Part shown: positions 47,706-60,100 of the stretch, piece by piece | Layout: the number at the start of each line of letters is the position of its first letter | Numbering within the stretch: the stretch's first letter is position 1 | Position numbers and translations under genes: made by a program | Origin: Marilutibacter chinensis | GTDB lineage: Bacteria; Pseudomonadota; Gammaproteobacteria; Xanthomonadales; Xanthomonadaceae | NCBI RefSeq assembly: GCF_021725675.1 | Contig: NZ_JAKJPO010000013.1 | Span: 1 to 63,136, forward strand | Length of the DNA stretch: 63,136 bases | Direction of reading: 5' to 3' | Notes under the pieces: generated by a model | Databases searched by the model: none | Seen by the model: the letters and a program-made list of their open reading frames with translations, nothing else | What the model was told of the DNA's origin: nothing

Positions 47706-48631
47706 ACGACGCGACACCGGCGGCGGAAGCCGCCGAAACCGCCCGCGACAGCGCCTCCGTGCCCGCCGCCAGCCCGCAGGTGTGGTTCGACGGCCGCATG
47801 GTCGCGATCGACTCGCCCCAGGCGCCGTTGACCACCCACGCGATGCACTACGGCAGTGGCGTGTTCGAAGGCATCCGCGCCTACGCCACCGCCGACGGTG
47901 GCGCGGCGGTGTTCCGCCTGCCCGAGCACCTGGAGCGCATGCGCAAGGGCTGCGAGCTGCTCGGCATCGACTTCGACGTCGACGCCGCCGGCGAGGCGGT
48001 GCTGCAGACACTGCGCGCGAACGGCCACCGCGACGCCTACATCCGTCCATTGGCCTGGCTGGGCAGCGGCACGATCGGGCTGGACGTCGCGCCGCTGAGC
48101 CAGCACCTGATGGTCGCGACGATGGCCACCGCAGTGCACCTGGCCGGCAAGGCGGCGCGCCTGGGCGTGTCGGGCTGGCGACGCAATCCGGCCAGCTCGC
48201 TGCCGCCGCTGAAACTGTGCGGCGGCTACGTCAATTCCGTGCTGGCCAAGCGCGAAGCCAAGCAGCGCGGTTTCGACGAGGCCCTGTTCGTCGACGGCGA
48301 CGGCTACGCGGTCGAGTGCACCGGTGCGAACGTGTTCATGGTCAAGGGCGGCGAGATCACCGCGGTCAGCCACGCGGATGCGCTCGACGGCATCACCCGC
48401 GCGACCCTGGTCGAACTGTCCGGCGCGCAGTCGCGGCCGGTCGCACTGGAGGAGCTGAAGCAGGCCGACGAGGTGTTCGTCTGCGGTACCGCCGCCGAAG
48501 TCGCGCCGATCGCATCGCTCGACGGGCACGAGTATGGCGACAACCCGGTGACCCGCGATTTCCAGCAACGCTACGCGCGCATCGTCCGTGGCCAGGATCC
48601 CGCCTTCGCCCACTGGCTGACCCGGGTCTGA
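47696..48631 (+). CDS. ilvE: Branched-chain amino-acid aminotransferase
   Basis: Last step for Val, Ile and Leu: amino transfer from glutamate. The 311-residue class IV PLP enzyme has HYGSGVFEGIRAY, RPLAWLG, the PLP Lys173 in PPLKLCGGYVNSVLAKREA and ECTGANVFMVK. GTG start at 47696 with GGAGG upstream, inside the end of ilvM. Confidence 0.96.
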   Translation: MQLNDATPAAEAAETARDSASVPAASPQVWFDGRMVAIDSPQAPLTTHAMHYGSGVFEGIRAYATADGGAAVFRLPEHLERMRKGCELLGIDFDVDAAGEAVLQTLRANGHRDAYIRPLAWLGSGTIGLDVAPLSQHLMVATMATAVHLAGKAARLGVSGWRRNPASSLPPLKLCGGYVNSVLAKREAKQRGFDEALFVDGDGYAVECTGANVFMVKGGEITAVSHADALDGITRATLVELSGAQSRPVALEELKQADEVFVCGTAAEVAPIASLDGHEYGDNPVTRDFQQRYARIVRGQDPAFAHWLTRV

Positions 48632-48633
48632 CG

Positions 48634-49785
48634 ATGGACGGCACCCGCGCCCGCGGCAAGGACATGCGCAGCTCCGGCGAGCAGATCGACGAGGGCGACG
48701 TAGCCGTCGGCGTCGCCGACGTGCTTGCGGCACAGGCCCGCCTGCGCCGCTACCTGACCGCGACGCCGCTGCATCACGCCGAGCGTTTCGGCTGCTGGCT
48801 GAAGCTGGAGAACCTGCAACGCACCGGCTCGTACAAGGTGCGCGGCGCGCTCAATGCGCTGTTGGCCGCACGCGAGCGCGGCGACGAACGTCCGGTGATC
48901 GCGGCCTCCGCCGGCAATCACGCCCAGGGCCTGGCCTGGGCCGCCTACCGCCTCGGCATGCAGGCGATCACGGTGATGCCGCGCGGCGCGCCGGACACCA
49001 AGGTCGCGGGCGTTTCCCACTGGGGTGCGACGGTTCGCCTGCACGGCGACAGCTACGACGAAGCGAAGGCCTTCGCCCACGAGCTGGCGCGGCAGCACGG
49101 CTACCGGCTGCTGTCGGCGTTCGACGACCCCGACGTGATCGCCGGTCAGGGCACGGTCGGCCTGGAGCTGGCGGCGCTGGCGCCGGATGTGGTGCTGGTG
49201 CCGATCGGTGGAGGCGGACTGGCGTCCGGCGTCGCACTGGCGCTCAAGTCGCAGGGCATCCGGATCGTCGGCGCCCAGGTCGAAGGCGTCGACTCGATGG
49301 CACGAGCCCTCGAAGGCGACGAGCGTCCGATCGAGCCGGCGACCAGCCTGGCCGACGGTGTCCGCGTCAAGGTGCCGGGCATGCTGACCCGGCGCCTGCT
49401 TGCCGAGCTGCTCGACGACATCGTGATCGTCCGCGAAGCCGAGTTGCGCGAGACCCTGGTGCGGTTGGCGCTGGAAGAGCACGTGATCGCCGAAGGTGCC
49501 GGTGCGCTGGCGCTGGCCGCCGGCCGTCGCGTCGCCGGCAGGCGCAAGTGCGCAGTGGTGTCCGGCGGCAACGTCGACGCGGGCGTGCTCGCGACCCTGC
49601 TGTCGGAAGTCCGTCCGCGCGCACCGCGCCGACCGCGCCGCCGCAGCCGCGAGACCGCCTTGCCGGTGTCGGCGCAGGAGCCGGCCATTCCGACACTCAC
49701 GCCCCTCAGACCGGACACCGGTGCTGGCCGCGGATTCCCACGGATGGACGCGAACTGGGCCAAAGCAGGAGTGGAGCTGGCATGA
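48634..49785 (+). CDS. ilvA: Threonine dehydratase without regulatory domain
   Basis: Deaminates threonine to 2-oxobutyrate, the committed step to isoleucine. The 383-residue protein has the PLP lysine K68 in [37 protein letters not shown] and [13 protein letters not shown]. It is a catalytic domain plus a ~65-residue Pro/Arg-rich tail; the ~200-residue C-terminal ACT pair of enteric IlvA is absent, so feedback by isoleucine is not expected by the usual means. A second ATG at 48664 is possible. It begins three bases after ilvE. Confidence 0.93.
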   Translation: MDGTRARGKDMRSSGEQIDEGDVAVGVADVLAAQARLRRYLTATPLHHAERFGCWLKLENLQRTGSYKVRGALNALLAARERGDERPVIAASAGNHAQGLAWAAYRLGMQAITVMPRGAPDTKVAGVSHWGATVRLHGDSYDEAKAFAHELARQHGYRLLSAFDDPDVIAGQGTVGLELAALAPDVVLVPIGGGGLASGVALALKSQGIRIVGAQVEGVDSMARALEGDERPIEPATSLADGVRVKVPGMLTRRLLAELLDDIVIVREAELRETLVRLALEEHVIAEGAGALALAAGRRVAGRRKCAVVSGGNVDAGVLATLLSEVRPRAPRRPRRRSRETALPVSAQEPAIPTLTPLRPDTGAGRGFPRMDANWAKAGVELA

Positions 49786-49879
49786 ATCGGGAATCGAACA
49801 TCGCCGCCCCATCCACCTGCCACGCGGCTTCGACCCGCACCCATCCGCGGCCGACAACAACCTCGACGGAGCACAACGA

Positions 49880-51484
49880 ATGAACGACCCCGCCGCCCGA
49901 GTACGCATCTTCGACACCAGCCTGCGCGATGGCGAACAGTCGCCGGGCTGCAGCATGACCGCCGCGCAGAAGCTCCGCTTCGCCCACGCGCTCGCGGAAC
50001 TCGGCGTCGATGCACTCGAGGCCGGCTTTCCGGCCAGTTCCCAGGCCGACCGGGATGCGGTGCGGGCGATCGCGCGCGAGGTCCGCGGCAGTACCATCGC
50101 CACCCTGGCCCGCTGCCACGACGACGACATCGATGCCTGCGCGTCCGCGCTGGACGGCGCCGCGCATCCGCGCATCCACGTGTTCATATCGACCAGCCCG
50201 TTGCATCGCGAGCACAAGCTGGGACTGAGCCGGGAACAGGTGCTCGAGCGCGCGGTGAAGGGCGTGCAGCGCGCGCGCCGCCTCGTCGACGACGTCGAGT
50301 TCTCGGCCGAGGACGCGCTGCGAACGGAACCTGAGTTCCTCGCCGAGATATGCAGCGCCGCGGTCGCCGCCGGCGCAAGGACGCTCAACATTCCCGATAC
50401 CGTCGGCTACACCACCCCGAGCGAGATCCGCGCATTGTTCGAATACCTGCGCGCCGCCGTGGAGGCCAGCGGCGTCGCCGGCGCCGGCGAGGTGGTGTTC
50501 AGCGCGCATTGCCACAACGACCTCGGCCTGGCGGTCGCCAACTCGCTGGCCGCGATCGAGGGTGGCGCGCGCCAGGTCGAGTGCACGGTGAACGGCATCG
50601 GAGAACGCGCCGGCAACTGCGCGCTTGAAGAACTGGTGATGGCGCTGCGGGTGCGCAGCGGCTACTACGGCGCCCATACCCGAATCGATACCCGCCGGCT
50701 GGTGCCGACGTCGCGGCTGCTGTCGCGGATCACCGGCATGGCGGTCCAGCGCAACAAGGCGGTGGTCGGACAGAACGCGTTCGCGCACGAGTCCGGCATC
50801 CACCAGCACGGCATGCTCAAGCACCGCGGCACCTACGAGATCATGCGGCCGGAAGATGTCGGCTGGGCGCAGTCGCAGATGGTGATGGGACGCCACAGCG
50901 GCCGCGCCGCGCTGGCCGACCGACTGCAGGCGCTGGGCTTCCAGCTGCCGGAGCCGGCACTGAACCAGGTGTTTGCCGCATTCAAGACGCTGGCCGAGAA
51001 GAAGCGCGAGGTGTTCGACGCCGACCTGGAGGCGCTGGCCCTGGGGACCGATTCGGCGACGACCCGCGGCTGGCGCCTGACCCGGCTGCACGTCAGCACC
51101 GGCTCGGGCAATGGCGACGTCCTGCCCACCGCCAGCGTGCAGCTGCACGATGCCGATGGCGGGGCCGTCAGCGAGGCCGCGGTCGGCGATGGCCCCGTGC
51201 ACGCGCTGTTCGCCGCGCTCGCGCGCGCCACCGGCATCGAACTGGACATCGACAGCTATCAGGTGTCCAGCGTGACCACCGGCGACGACGCCCAGGGCCA
51301 GGCGCAGGTGATCGCACGGGTCGACGGCAGCGAGCTGACCGGCTCGGGCACCAGCACCGACATTCTCGAGGCGAGCGCGCACGCCTGGCTCGACATCGCC
51401 AACCGGCTGTTGCGCGGCGGCGTCGATGTCGCGCAAAGCACGCCCCGACCCACCCCGACGGCGCGCGTCGCCGCCACCGCATGA
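49880..51484 (+). CDS. leuA: 2-isopropylmalate synthase
   Basis: Condenses 2-ketoisovalerate with acetyl-CoA, first step to leucine. The 534-residue protein has [13 protein letters not shown], the metal-binding HCHNDLGLA and [15 protein letters not shown], and a C-terminal regulatory LeuA dimer domain ([20 protein letters not shown] is its start), so leucine feedback is likely. GGAG precedes the ATG. It overlaps leuC by four bases (ATGA). Confidence 0.97.
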   Translation: MNDPAARVRIFDTSLRDGEQSPGCSMTAAQKLRFAHALAELGVDALEAGFPASSQADRDAVRAIAREVRGSTIATLARCHDDDIDACASALDGAAHPRIHVFISTSPLHREHKLGLSREQVLERAVKGVQRARRLVDDVEFSAEDALRTEPEFLAEICSAAVAAGARTLNIPDTVGYTTPSEIRALFEYLRAAVEASGVAGAGEVVFSAHCHNDLGLAVANSLAAIEGGARQVECTVNGIGERAGNCALEELVMALRVRSGYYGAHTRIDTRRLVPTSRLLSRITGMAVQRNKAVVGQNAFAHESGIHQHGMLKHRGTYEIMRPEDVGWAQSQMVMGRHSGRAALADRLQALGFQLPEPALNQVFAAFKTLAEKKREVFDADLEALALGTDSATTRGWRLTRLHVSTGSGNGDVLPTASVQLHDADGGAVSEAAVGDGPVHALFAALARATGIELDIDSYQVSSVTTGDDAQGQAQVIARVDGSELTGSGTSTDILEASAHAWLDIANRLLRGGVDVAQSTPRPTPTARVAATA

Positions 51485-52944
51485 GTGCCTCCATGTCATC
51501 GCATCCACCGTCCCGTCCCCGCACCCTGTTCGACAAGCTGTGGGACGCCCATCTCGTCACCCCCGAAACGGAGGCCGCGCCGGCGGTCCTCTACATCGAC
51601 CTGCACCTGATCCATGAGGTCACCTCGCCACAGGCGTTCGCCGAGCTCGAATCGCGCGGACTCGCTCCGCGCCGCCCGGATCGCACCAAGGCGACGATGG
51701 ACCACTCGACGCCGACCCTGCCGGCCGGCGCGGACGGCCGCCTGCCCTTCGCCAGCGACGAGGCGCGCGCGCAGGTGCAGCGCCTGCGCGACAACTGTGC
51801 GCGACACGACATCGAGTTGTTCGACATCGACAGCCCGCAACGCGGCATCGTCCACGTGATCGGCCCCGAGCTCGGCCTGACCCAGCCCGGCATGACGATC
51901 GTCTGCGGCGACAGTCACACCGCCACCCACGGCGCCTTCGGAGCCCTGGCGTTCGGCATCGGCACCAGCGAGGTCGGCCACGTGCTGGCCACGCAATGCC
52001 TGCTGCAGCGCAGGCCGAAGACGCTGGCGATCACGATCGACGGCGCGCTGCGGCCGGGCGTGACCGCCAAGGACCTGATCCTGCACGTGATCGGCGTGAT
52101 CGGCGTCAACGGCGGCACCGGCCACGTGATCGAGTATCGCGGCAGTGCGATCCGCGCGTTGTCCATGGAGGAGCGGATGACGGTCTGCAACATGTCGATC
52201 GAGGCCGGCGCACGTGCCGGCCTGATCGCGCCCGACGAGATCACCTTCGAGTATCTACGCGGCCGGCCGCGTGTGCCGTCCGGCGCCGCCTTCGACGCCG
52301 CGGTCGGGCGCTGGGAGCAGTTCCGCAGCGACCCAGGTGCGCGCTTCGATCGCGAGGTGGTGATCGACGCCACCGGAATCGAGCCCACCATCACCTGGGG
52401 CACCCATCCGGGCCAGGTGGCGGCGGTCGGCGCCCGCCTGCCTGCCGACGCCGGCGCTGACGCGGGCAAGGCACGCGACTACATGGGCTGGAAGTCGGAA
52501 GCGGCGCTTGCAGGTCGGCCGGTCGATGTCGTCTTCGTCGGCAGTTGCACCAACTCGCGCCTGTCCGACCTGCGCGACGCCGCGCGCGTGCTGCGTGGCC
52601 GCAAGGTGCACCCGCGGGTGCGCATGCTGGTCGTACCCGGCTCGGAACAGGTCAAGCGCGAAGCCGAGGCCGAGGGCATCGACGCGATCGTGCGCTCCGC
52701 CGGTGCCGAATGGCGCGAGCCGGGCTGCTCGATGTGCATCGCGATGAACGGCGACCTGGTCGGCCCCGGCCAGCTCGCGGTCTCGACCAGCAACCGCAAT
52801 TTCGAAGGCCGCCAGGGCAAGGGCGCGCGGACCGTGCTGGCCTCGCCGCTGACCGCCGCGGCCTGTGCGGTCGCCGGCGAGATCGCCGACCCCCGTGCCT
52901 TCCTCGACGGCGAGACCGTCGCCGTCGAGCTGGAGACCGCCTGA
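51481..52944 (+). CDS. leuC: 3-isopropylmalate dehydratase, large subunit
   Basis: Aconitase-like isomerase subunit carrying the 4Fe-4S cluster. The 487-residue protein has the cluster cysteines in [12 protein letters not shown] and [10 protein letters not shown], plus [20 protein letters not shown]. It overlaps leuA and leuD (ATGA and TGATG junctions), so all are coupled. Confidence 0.97.
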   Translation: MSASMSSHPPSRPRTLFDKLWDAHLVTPETEAAPAVLYIDLHLIHEVTSPQAFAELESRGLAPRRPDRTKATMDHSTPTLPAGADGRLPFASDEARAQVQRLRDNCARHDIELFDIDSPQRGIVHVIGPELGLTQPGMTIVCGDSHTATHGAFGALAFGIGTSEVGHVLATQCLLQRRPKTLAITIDGALRPGVTAKDLILHVIGVIGVNGGTGHVIEYRGSAIRALSMEERMTVCNMSIEAGARAGLIAPDEITFEYLRGRPRVPSGAAFDAAVGRWEQFRSDPGARFDREVVIDATGIEPTITWGTHPGQVAAVGARLPADAGADAGKARDYMGWKSEAALAGRPVDVVFVGSCTNSRLSDLRDAARVLRGRKVHPRVRMLVVPGSEQVKREAEAEGIDAIVRSAGAEWREPGCSMCIAMNGDLVGPGQLAVSTSNRNFEGRQGKGARTVLASPLTAAACAVAGEIADPRAFLDGETVAVELETA

Positions 52945-53540
52945 TGACCGCCTTCACCACCCTGACCTCGAGAACCGTCGTGCTGCGCGAGCGCAACATC
53001 GACACCGACCAGATCATCCCCGCCCGTTTCCTGACCACGACCGAACGCGCCGGCCTCGGCCGCCACGCGTTCAGCGACTGGCGACACCTGCCGGACGGCT
53101 CGCCGGATCCGGACTTTCCGTTCAATCGCGCCGAAAGCGCCGGCGCGCGCATCCTGGTCGCGGGCCGCAACTTCGGCTGCGGATCCTCGCGCGAGCATGC
53201 GCCGTGGGCATTGGCCGACCTCGGGATCCGTGCGGTGATCAGCGCCGAGATCGCCGACATCTTCCGCAGCAACGCGCTCAAGAACGGATTGCTGCCGGTG
53301 GTGCTGGACGAAGCCGTCGTCGACGAACTGCTCGACCGTCCGGGCATCGAGCTGAGCATCGACGTCGCCAGGCGCCGCGTCGCCCTGCCCGGCGGCGCCG
53401 AGGTCGAGTTCCCGCTCGATGCGTTCGCCCGCACCTGCCTGCTGGAGGGCGTCGACCAGCTCGGCTATCTGCTGCGCCAGCAGCCCGCCATCCAGCGCTA
53501 CGAACAGACACATCACGAGGGCGTCCACCATGCACGCTGA
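52944..53540 (+). CDS. leuD: 3-isopropylmalate dehydratase, small subunit
   Basis: A 198-residue swivelling-domain subunit that completes isopropylmalate isomerase with LeuC. Signatures: [30 protein letters not shown], and [24 protein letters not shown] lies within leuC upstream. Overlaps leuB by 11 bases. Confidence 0.97.
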   Translation: MTAFTTLTSRTVVLRERNIDTDQIIPARFLTTTERAGLGRHAFSDWRHLPDGSPDPDFPFNRAESAGARILVAGRNFGCGSSREHAPWALADLGIRAVISAEIADIFRSNALKNGLLPVVLDEAVVDELLDRPGIELSIDVARRRVALPGGAEVEFPLDAFARTCLLEGVDQLGYLLRQQPAIQRYEQTHHEGVHHAR

Positions 53541-54669
53541 CATCGTCGTACTGCCCGGGGACGGCATCGGTCCCGAGGTCACCGCCGCCGCGGTCGAGGT
53601 CCTGCGCGCAGTCGGTCGCCGCTACGGCCATGCATTCGGCTTCCACGAACACCTGATCGGCGGCGCCGCGATCGACGCCACCGGCGAACCGCTGCCGGCC
53701 GCCACCCTGGAGGCCGCCCGGCGCGCCGACGCGGTCCTGCTCGGCGCGGTCGGCGGACCGAAGTGGTCGGATCCGAAGGCGGCGGTGCGCCCGGAACAGG
53801 GCCTGCTGGCGATCCGCAAGGCGCTTGGCCTGTATGCGAACCTGCGGCCGGTGGCACCGCATCCGGCCGCGCTCGGTGCATCGCCGGTGAAACCGCACCT
53901 GCTGACCGGCGTCGACCTGATGGTCGTGCGCGAACTGACCGGCGGTATCTATTTCGGCGAGAAGACGCGCACCGCCACCACCGCCAGCGATCTGTGCGAG
54001 TACGACGTCGGGGAGATCGAGCGCGTCGTGCGTCGTGCCTGCACGCTCGCGCGCAGCCGTCGCGGCAAGCTGACCTCGGTCGACAAGGCCAATGTGCTGG
54101 AGACTTCGCGGCTGTGGCGCGAGACCACGACCCGCGTGGTCGCCCGGGAGTTCCCCGACATCCAGCTCGAGCACCAGCTGGTCGACTCGATGGCGATGCA
54201 CCTGCTGTCGCGGCCGCGCGAGTACGACGTGATCGTCACCGAGAACATGTTCGGCGACATCCTCACCGATGAGGCCTCGATGCTGGCCGGCTCGCTAGGC
54301 CTGCTGCCGTCGGCGTCGCTGGGCGAGGTCGCGCGTCATGCGGGCGCTGCCCGCGACGCCACGGACGGAAGCCGTTCTGCGACCATCGGCCTGTACGAGC
54401 CGATCCACGGCTCGGCGCCCGACATCGCCGGTCGCGGCATCGCCAACCCGTATGCGGCGATCCTCAGCGGCGCGCTGCTGCTGCGTCACTCGCTGGGCCT
54501 GGAAGACGAAGCGGACTGCATCGAGAAGGCGGTCTCGGCCGTTCTCGACGCCGGCGTGTTCACCGCCGACCTCGCCGCCAGCGGCCGTGCAGTCAGCACC
54601 CGCGAAGCGACCGAAGCGGTGATCGAGCAGCTGCAGCTGGAGTGCCAGCCGGTGCCGATGCGCGACTAG
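53530..54669 (+). CDS. leuB: 3-isopropylmalate dehydrogenase
   Basis: Oxidises and decarboxylates 3-isopropylmalate with NAD. The 379-residue protein has [39 protein letters not shown], and [12 protein letters not shown]. Between Glu266 and Gly287 there is a stretch [20 protein letters not shown] that is ~17 residues longer than in enteric LeuB, just before [15 protein letters not shown]. Last gene of the ilv-leu operon; no terminator hairpin with a T tract is visible after it. Confidence 0.96.
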   Translation: MHADIVVLPGDGIGPEVTAAAVEVLRAVGRRYGHAFGFHEHLIGGAAIDATGEPLPAATLEAARRADAVLLGAVGGPKWSDPKAAVRPEQGLLAIRKALGLYANLRPVAPHPAALGASPVKPHLLTGVDLMVVRELTGGIYFGEKTRTATTASDLCEYDVGEIERVVRRACTLARSRRGKLTSVDKANVLETSRLWRETTTRVVAREFPDIQLEHQLVDSMAMHLLSRPREYDVIVTENMFGDILTDEASMLAGSLGLLPSASLGEVARHAGAARDATDGSRSATIGLYEPIHGSAPDIAGRGIANPYAAILSGALLLRHSLGLEDEADCIEKAVSAVLDAGVFTADLAASGRAVSTREATEAVIEQLQLECQPVPMRD

Positions 54670-54735
54670 GGATGCGCGACCAGGATCGTCACCGCCCCGC
54701 GCAGCGACTCTCGCGGCAACGGCGGAAAGCTCCCC

Positions 54736-54800
54736 GTAGCAGCGGCGTCAGCCGCGATGGAGCGCCCCCCGGGCCTGGTCGCGGCTTGCGCCGCTCCCAC
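54736..54800. repeat. Pair of inverted REP-like elements (REPIN)
   Basis: GTAGCAGCGGCGTCAGCCGCGAT (54736-54758) and TCGCGGCTTGCGCCGCTCCCAC (54779-54800) are inverted copies of one palindromic unit with ~20 bases between. They lie ~70 bases after leuB and match the unit at 44569-44592. Such pairs can protect or end messages and are moved by RAYT transposases; none is in the window. Confidence 0.6.
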
Positions 54801-54888
54801 GGGCGGCCGAGGATGCGGTGGCGCATGGCATGCAGCCGGAGGCCGGTCGCGATTGCGCCGCGCACACGGCACCGGCTAGGGTGCTGCG

Positions 54889-55542
54889 ATGAACCCAACC
54901 CATCGCAGCACTGCAGCCGCCGCGCTGCTGGTCCTGGCCGCCTGCGGCACCAGCCCGCCCCCCAGATCCGCCGCCGACGTCGCGCATCAACCCGGTATTC
55001 CCGCAACGGAAACCGCACCGGCCGACCGGTTCATGGAACGGGTGCGGACGTTGTGTGGCCAGGCCTTCGCGGGGCGGATCGTCGCCAACCAGCCTCCGCC
55101 TGCGGGCGAAGACCCGTTCACCGGCCAGCCGCTGGTCATGCATGTGCGCGACTGCGACCGGAACACCATCCGTATTCCCCTCCACGTGGGCGCGGACCGT
55201 TCGCGGACCTGGGTGCTGGACCGGACCGCCGACGGCCTGCGGCTGAAGCACGACCATCGCCATGAGGACGGCAGCGAGGACGTGTTGACGATGTACGGCG
55301 GCCTCAGCGCCGGCGAGGGCGGTACCGGCGCCCGCCAGGAGTTTCCGGTCGATGCGGAATCGCGGGAACTGTTCGCTCGGGAGGGACTCGCCGCATCCAT
55401 CCGCAACACGTGGGCGATGGAGATCGAACCCGGCAGTACCTTCGTATACGAACTGTCGCGTCCCGGGCGCCTGTTCCGGATCGAGTTCGACCTCGGCCGG
55501 CCGGTGGATGTCCCGCCCGCACCGTGGGGCCAGGAGGACTGA
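54889..55542 (+). CDS. Lipoprotein of unknown function
   Basis: A 217-residue protein I do not recognise. Signal sequence with lipobox LAAC (Cys19) and a Pro/Ala-rich linker; the rest is a compact domain with CGQAFAGRIV, a second Cys in HVRDCDRN that may pair with it, LKHDHRHEDGSEDVLTMYGG, and FVYELSRPGRLFRIEFDL. The repeated His/Asp residues near 120-130 are notable but no known metal site is clear. It stands alone before glpK. Confidence 0.75.
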   Translation: MNPTHRSTAAAALLVLAACGTSPPPRSAADVAHQPGIPATETAPADRFMERVRTLCGQAFAGRIVANQPPPAGEDPFTGQPLVMHVRDCDRNTIRIPLHVGADRSRTWVLDRTADGLRLKHDHRHEDGSEDVLTMYGGLSAGEGGTGARQEFPVDAESRELFAREGLAASIRNTWAMEIEPGSTFVYELSRPGRLFRIEFDLGRPVDVPPAPWGQED

Positions 55543-55627
55543 TTCCGCAGCCGGGCCCGATCATGCAACGGCATCGGGTCGGATGCCGACATTCATCGCA
55601 GGCCTTCCATGACAACCCGTGCGATGA

Positions 55628-57163
<1,536 letters not shown>

Positions 57164-57185
57164 CCCGGCCTTCCAGACCGGGGCT

Positions 57186-60100
57186 TCAACCGCCTCCCTC
57201 CGGCTGCGGCACCTTCACCCGGAACCACGCCGCGTACAGTGCTGGCAGGAACAGCAGTGTCAGCACGGTCGCGACCAGCAGGCCGCCCATGATCGCCACT
57301 GCCATCGGTCCGAAGAAGGCACTGCGCGACAACGGAATCATCGCCAGGATCGCCGCCAGCGCGGTCAGCACGATCGGGCGGAAGCGGCGCACTGTCGCCT
57401 CCACGATCGCCTTCCAGGTCTCCTCGCCTGCACTGCGGTCCTGTTCGATCTGGTCGACCAGGATCACCGAGTTGCGCATGATCATGCCGGCCAGCGCGAT
57501 CGTGCCCAGCATCGCCACGAATCCGAACGGCACCCGGAACACCAGCAGGAACAGGGTCACGCCGATCAGTCCCAGCGGTGCGGTCAGCAGCACCATCACG
57601 CTGCGCGAGAAGCTGCGCAGCTGCAGCATCAGCAGGGTGAACACGACGAACAGGAACAGCGGCATGCCGGCGTTGATCGAGTCCTGGCCGCGCGCCGAGT
57701 CCTCGACGGTGCCGCCGATGTCGATCGAATAGCCATACGGGAGTCCGGCGCGCAGCTCGTCCAGGGTCGGCGATATCTGCCCGGCCACCGTGGCCGGCTG
57801 CGTGCCGTCGTAGATGTCGGCCCGGACGGTCATCGTCGGACGGCGGTCGCGATGCCAGATGATGCCGTCCTCGAAACCGTACTCGAGCGTCGCGATCTGC
57901 TCCAGCGGCACGCTGGCGCCGCTGCCGGTCGGCACCGCCAGGCTGCCGAGCATGTCCAGCCGCACCCGCTCCTCCTCGGGGCCGCGCAGCAGCATCTCGA
58001 CCAGTTCGTTGCCCTCGCGGTAGGTGCTCACGTGCGAGCCCGACAGCGAGCTGGTCAGGAAATGCGCGACCTGGGCCGAAGCGATGCCCATCGCCCGGGC
58101 GCGCTCCTGGTCGATGCGCAGGCGCACGACCTTGCCCGGTTCGTCCCAGTCGAGGTTGACGTTGGTGACGTGCGGATTCTCGCGGATCTTCTCGCGCACC
58201 TCGTAGGCGATCTCGCGGATCCGGTCGATGTGTTCGCCGGACACGCGGAACTGCACCGGATAGCCGACCGGCGGTCCGTTCTCGAGGCGGGTGACGCGCA
58301 ACTGCAGGTCGGGGAACTGCGGCACCACCTCGTCGATGATCCATTCCCGCACCGCCTCGCGCGCCTCGATGTCCTTCGGCATCAGCACGAACTGGGCGAA
58401 GTTGGCCGCCGGCAGCTGCTGGTCGAGAGGCAGGTAGAAGCGCGGCGAGCCGGTGCCGACGTAGGCGACGTAGTTGGTCAGGTCCTGACGTGCGGCCAGC
58501 AGCGCCTCGAGCTTCTTCGCCTGCGCCTCGGTCGCCTTCAGCGAGCTGCCCTCGGCCAGTTCCATGTCGACCATCAGTTCCGGACGCACCGAGTCGGGGA
58601 AGAACTGCTGCGGCACGAAGCGGAACAGCAGCACCGAGCCGACGAACGCGGCGACGGTGATCGCGATGACGGTCTTGCGCCGACGCACGCACCAGACGAG
58701 CAAGTGGCGGAAGCGGACGTAGAAGCGCGTGTCGTACGGGTCGTGATCGCGGCCGTCGTGCGGCGCCGGGCGGATGAAGTCCGCAAGCGCGGGATGGCGA
58801 TCGGCCCAGCGCGCGCGCTGCGCATGCCAGCGCGCGGCCAGGGAACCCGGCTTCAACGGCGCCGCGTGGCCGTGGTCGGGGAGCAGCTTGTCGCCGAGAT
58901 AGGGGATGAACATCACCGCGGCGATCCACGACACCAGCAGCGCGATGGTCACCACCTCGAACAGCGAGCGGGTGTATTCGCCGGTGCTCGACGCCGCCGT
59001 CGCGATCGGCAGGAAGCCGGCCGCGGTGATCAGCGTGCCGGTCAGCATCGGGAACGCGGTGCTCTCCCATGCGAACGCGGCGGCCTTCAGCCGGCTGAAG
59101 CCCTGCTCCATCTTGATCGCCATCATCTCGACCGCGATGATCGCGTCGTCGACCAGCAAGCCGAGCGCGAGCACCAGCGCGCCGAGCGATATCTTGTGCA
59201 GGCCGACGCCGAAGAACGCCATCACCGCGAAGGTCATTGCCAGCACCAGCGGGATCGACAGCGCAACCACCAGACCGGTGCGCAGGCCCAGCGACAGGAA
59301 GCTCACCAGCAGCACGATCACCACCGCCTCCGTCAGCACCTGGACGAATTCGCCGACCGATTCGTCGACCGCCGCCGGCTGGTCGGCGACCTTGTGCAGC
59401 TCCATCCCCGCCGGCAGCGTCTCCTGCAGGCGCGCGAACTCCGACTCCAGGGTCTTGCCGAGGTCGAGGATGTTGCCGCCGTCGCGCATCGCCACGCCGA
59501 TCCCGATCGCGTCCTCGCCGCGGAAGCGCATCCGCGGCGCCGCCGGGTCGGCGAAGCCGCGACGGACCTCGGCGACATCGCCGAGGCGGAAGGTGCGGTC
59601 GCCGACCCGGATCGGGAAGTCGCGGATCTCCTCGACCGTGCCGAAGCGGCCGTCGACCCGCAGCGGCACGCGGCTGCTCGGGGTTTCGAAGAAGCCGGCC
59701 GGGACCATCGCGTTCTGCTGCTCCAGCGCCTGCTGCACCGCCTGCGCGGGCACGCCGAGGGTCGCCAGCTTGACGTTCGACAGCTCGATCCAGATCTTCT
59801 CGTCCTGCACCCCGAACAGCTCGATCTTGCCGACGTCGGGCAGCTCCTGCAGCGCCAGCTGCACGCGCTCGGCGTAATCCTTCAGCACCGCGTAGTCGAA
59901 GCCCTCGCCGGTCAGCGCGTAGATGTTGCCGAAGGTGTCGCCGAACTCGTCGTTGAAGAACGGGCCGATCACCTCGGCCGGCAGGGTCGAGCGGATGTCG
60001 CCGACCTTCTTGCGCACCTGGTACCACAGCGGCTCGATCTCCTTCGAGCGCATCGAGTCGCGCGCCATGAAGATCACCTGCGATTCGCCCGCGCGGGAGT

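Noticed and set aside
57164..57182. CCCGG/CCGGG hairpin between glpK and the RND gene
   Set aside because: Only five pairs and no T tract; too weak to call a terminator.
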